Shown here: one piece after another, positions 62,601-64,000 of the stretch
Layout: each line of letters begins with the position of its first letter
Numbering within the stretch: the first letter of the stretch is position 1
Assembly: GCF_001298105.1 (NCBI RefSeq)
Contig: NZ_LGJH01000148.1
Coordinates: 1-64,000 of the forward strand
Direction: 5' to 3'
DNA: 64,000 bases
Source of the DNA: Novosphingobium sp. ST904
GTDB taxonomy: Bacteria > Pseudomonadota > Alphaproteobacteria > Sphingomonadales > Sphingomonadaceae
The notes under the pieces: generated by a model
Seen by the model: the letters and a program-made list of their open reading frames with translations, nothing else
Told to the model about the DNA's origin: nothing
Databases searched by the model: none
Position numbers and translations under genes: made by a program

Positions 62601-64000
62601 TCAGCCAGGTTCGTTCGCCAGCCAGTTTGCCGCAAGCGCGCGCAGTTCGGAGGTCTTGATCTTTGCCGATCCGGTCAAGCCCATCTGCGCTTCGTCGAGG
62701 CCGATAATCCGGCGCGGCACCTTGTAGCTTGCCAGCACGGTGCGCAGTTTTTCGCGCAGCACATCCTCGCCTGCTTCGGCGCCGGCATGGAAAACCACGC
62801 AGGCGACCACGATCTCGCCCAGCGTCTCATGCGGCACCCCGACCGTCTGGCTCATCTTGATGCCCGGAAGCGCGCGGATCGCCTCGTCGATCTCCAGCGG
62901 AGAGACGTTCGCGCCGCCGGTCTTGATGATGTCGTTGAGCCTGCCCTGCCAGTGCAGCCTGCCCTCTTCGTCGAGCCTGCCGCCGTCCCCCGTGCGGAAA
63001 TAGCCTTCCTCGTCCAGTGTCTCGAACAGCGGCGTGCCGAGATAGCCGAGCATCAGCGTCGGTCCCTTCACCGCGATCTCCCCGTTCTGCCCCAGCGCAA
63101 CTGCATGGCCCATCAGCGGATCGACGATCTTGATGAGGTTCCCCGGCAGCGGAATTCCGTGGCTTTCGCCTGCGGTATCGGCCGTCGTCATGGCCTTGAA
63201 CGCCGCGCTCAGCGTGAACGTCTCGGTATTGCCGTAGCAGTGCCGCGGTTCGATCCAGCTGGTGGTGACAGTCGGATGAGAGGCGAGCGGGCATGCCATG
63301 TCCACGAAGGTCGCGGAAGACAGGTCCACCGATTGCCAGTTCGGAGCAGCGGTAAGCTGTTCCCACTGATGCGGCCAGGCGAAGGGAAACGTCACCCGCT
63401 CCGACTGGAAGAGGTCAAGCGCCTCCACCGGATGGAACGTGCGCTGAAGGATCAGCGAGCCGCCCATCGACAGGGTTCCGCCGATGATCATCGAGAAGTT
63501 GCCGGACCAGAAGAACCCGTTGGCAGTCCAGCTGCGCACCCCGTCACCAAGGCCTTGCTGGCGGCCCATCCGCCACATCTGCAACGATACGCCCTGATGA
63601 GCGGAAAGAATGCCCTTCGGCCGCGCGGTAGAACCGGACGAGAAGAACAGCGCCCCCGGATCGGCCGGGACCACGCTTCGCGAACGGGCCTCCAGCCTGT
63701 CCTCGCCGATCGCCTGCCCCAGTTGGAGGAACTCGCGCCAGGAACGAACGGCACCGCGCCTTTCCCCGCCCAGCACAACCAGTTCCCTGAGGAACGGAAA
63801 CCGGCTGGAACCATAGCCTCCCGGAACGCCCGTCCCGATCTGCGGGTCGAGATCGCCAAGGATTTCGAGGAAATCCTTCTTCAGCACGCCCCGTTCGAAC
63901 AGCAGGCACGACACCGCCGAATGCGCGATCAGGTATTCGAGTTCGGCGGGGGTGGAGAATGTGCTGAGCGGCGTGGCGACGCCGCCCGCCAGTGCAGTAC
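62601..64000 (-). CDS. AMP-forming acyl-CoA synthetase, C-terminal part (5' end beyond the window)
   Basis: An ANL-superfamily ligase. The P-loop FFSSGSTARPKGILSAHQG, the adenine motif (RHCYGNTETF), the YFRTGDGGRLDEEG hinge aspartate and the C-terminal GSAKIKTSELRALAANW with its catalytic lysine are all present. The frame remains open to the window edge, with TALAGGVATPLSTFSTPAELE near the end, so the true start lies outside. It activates a carboxylic acid as the CoA thioester; the acid is unknown. It is the first gene on this side of a minus-strand set with the MDR and SDR genes. Confidence 0.87.
   Translation of the reverse strand, partial: TALAGGVATPLSTFSTPAELEYLIAHSAVSCLLFERGVLKKDFLEILGDLDPQIGTGVPGGYGSSRFPFLRELVVLGGERRGAVRSWREFLQLGQAIGEDRLEARSRSVVPADPGALFFSSGSTARPKGILSAHQGVSLQMWRMGRQQGLGDGVRSWTANGFFWSGNFSMIIGGTLSMGGSLILQRTFHPVEALDLFQSERVTFPFAWPHQWEQLTAAPNWQSVDLSSATFVDMACPLASHPTVTTSWIEPRHCYGNTETFTLSAAFKAMTTADTAGESHGIPLPGNLIKIVDPLMGHAVALGQNGEIAVKGPTLMLGYLGTPLFETLDEEGYFRTGDGGRLDEEGRLHWQGRLNDIIKTGGANVSPLEIDEAIRALPGIKMSQTVGVPHETLGEIVVACVVFHAGAEAGEDVLREKLRTVLASYKVPRRIIGLDEAQMGLTGSAKIKTSELRALAANWLANEPG

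Overview
The window is high-GC and gene-dense. It carries two TonB-dependent receptors and clear homologues of Sphingobium SYK-6 lignin genes: LigA/LigB, LigM/DesA, a FerA-type feruloyl-CoA synthetase and a FerC-like MarR repressor. Together these point to an alphaproteobacterium of the Sphingomonadales (Novosphingobium/Sphingobium-like). The assignment rests on protein resemblance from memory; no 16S or tRNA gene is present to test it.

Layout. (1) 1-1.6 kb: the start of an IS30-like transposase at the left edge, then three small genes without a specific function. (2) 1.7-20.1 kb: an oxidative catabolic island with a VAO/4-cresol-dehydrogenase-type flavoprotein and its cytochrome c, a Tat-signal protein, NTF2/SnoaL proteins, an NmrA-type SDR, a PQQ quinohaemoprotein, a GMC oxidoreductase, a lignostilbene-dioxygenase-type enzyme, a TonB receptor, a DoxX-like protein, an aldehyde dehydrogenase, a DUF3237 protein, an SDR, a MarR regulator and an MFS exporter. 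Nearly every transcription unit here is preceded by the same operator-like palindrome, TAAC-N4-GTTA. (3) 20.2-25 kb: the ferulate module, with a decayed feruloyl-CoA hydratase-lyase, ferA, a ferC-like marR and an aldehyde dehydrogenase; a second operator type (TTGTAT-N7-ATACAA) lies on both sides of the marR gene. (4) 25-28.5 kb: an aryl-alcohol-type dehydrogenase, a MetE-like single-domain protein, an NTF2-like protein and an IclR regulator. (5) 28.6-36.3 kb: a tetrahydrofolate-dependent O-demethylase and a hydrolase, divergent from metF-purU-folD-folB-ligA-ligB, then a LysR regulator. This reads as removal of aromatic methyl groups, disposal of the methyl carbon as formate, and 4,5-ring cleavage of protocatechuate. 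(6) 36.3-41 kb: epimerase, TonB receptor and a divergent FAD aromatic hydroxylase. (7) 41-52.6 kb: housekeeping or unassigned genes (Kef-type antiporter, AraC regulator, sulfotransferase, large exported protein, radical SAM/UdgX DNA-repair pair, MFS). (8) 52.7-59.1 kb: a GntR-regulated operon with SDR, sulfotransferase, alkylsulfatase-like MBL protein, TIM-barrel protein, SDR and a truncated CMD protein. (9) 59.2-64 kb: esterase, SDR, MDR oxidoreductase and the C-terminal part of an acyl-CoA synthetase that runs off the window.

The best candidate for an undescribed system is region 2: a palindrome-marked regulon whose enzyme set (side-chain alcohol oxidation, NTF2/DUF3237 lyase candidates, stilbene cleavage, aldehyde oxidation) fits catabolism of a lignin dimer through a stilbene intermediate. 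Its likely aromatic products would feed regions 3 and 5.

Caution: eleven otherwise conserved genes are broken in the sequence as given (ten by frameshifts, ligB by an amber codon). Almost all frameshifts resolve as a missing base or two in GC-rich tracts, so sequencing or assembly error is the simplest explanation for most. The feruloyl-CoA hydratase remnant, which lacks its centre, looks like true decay.
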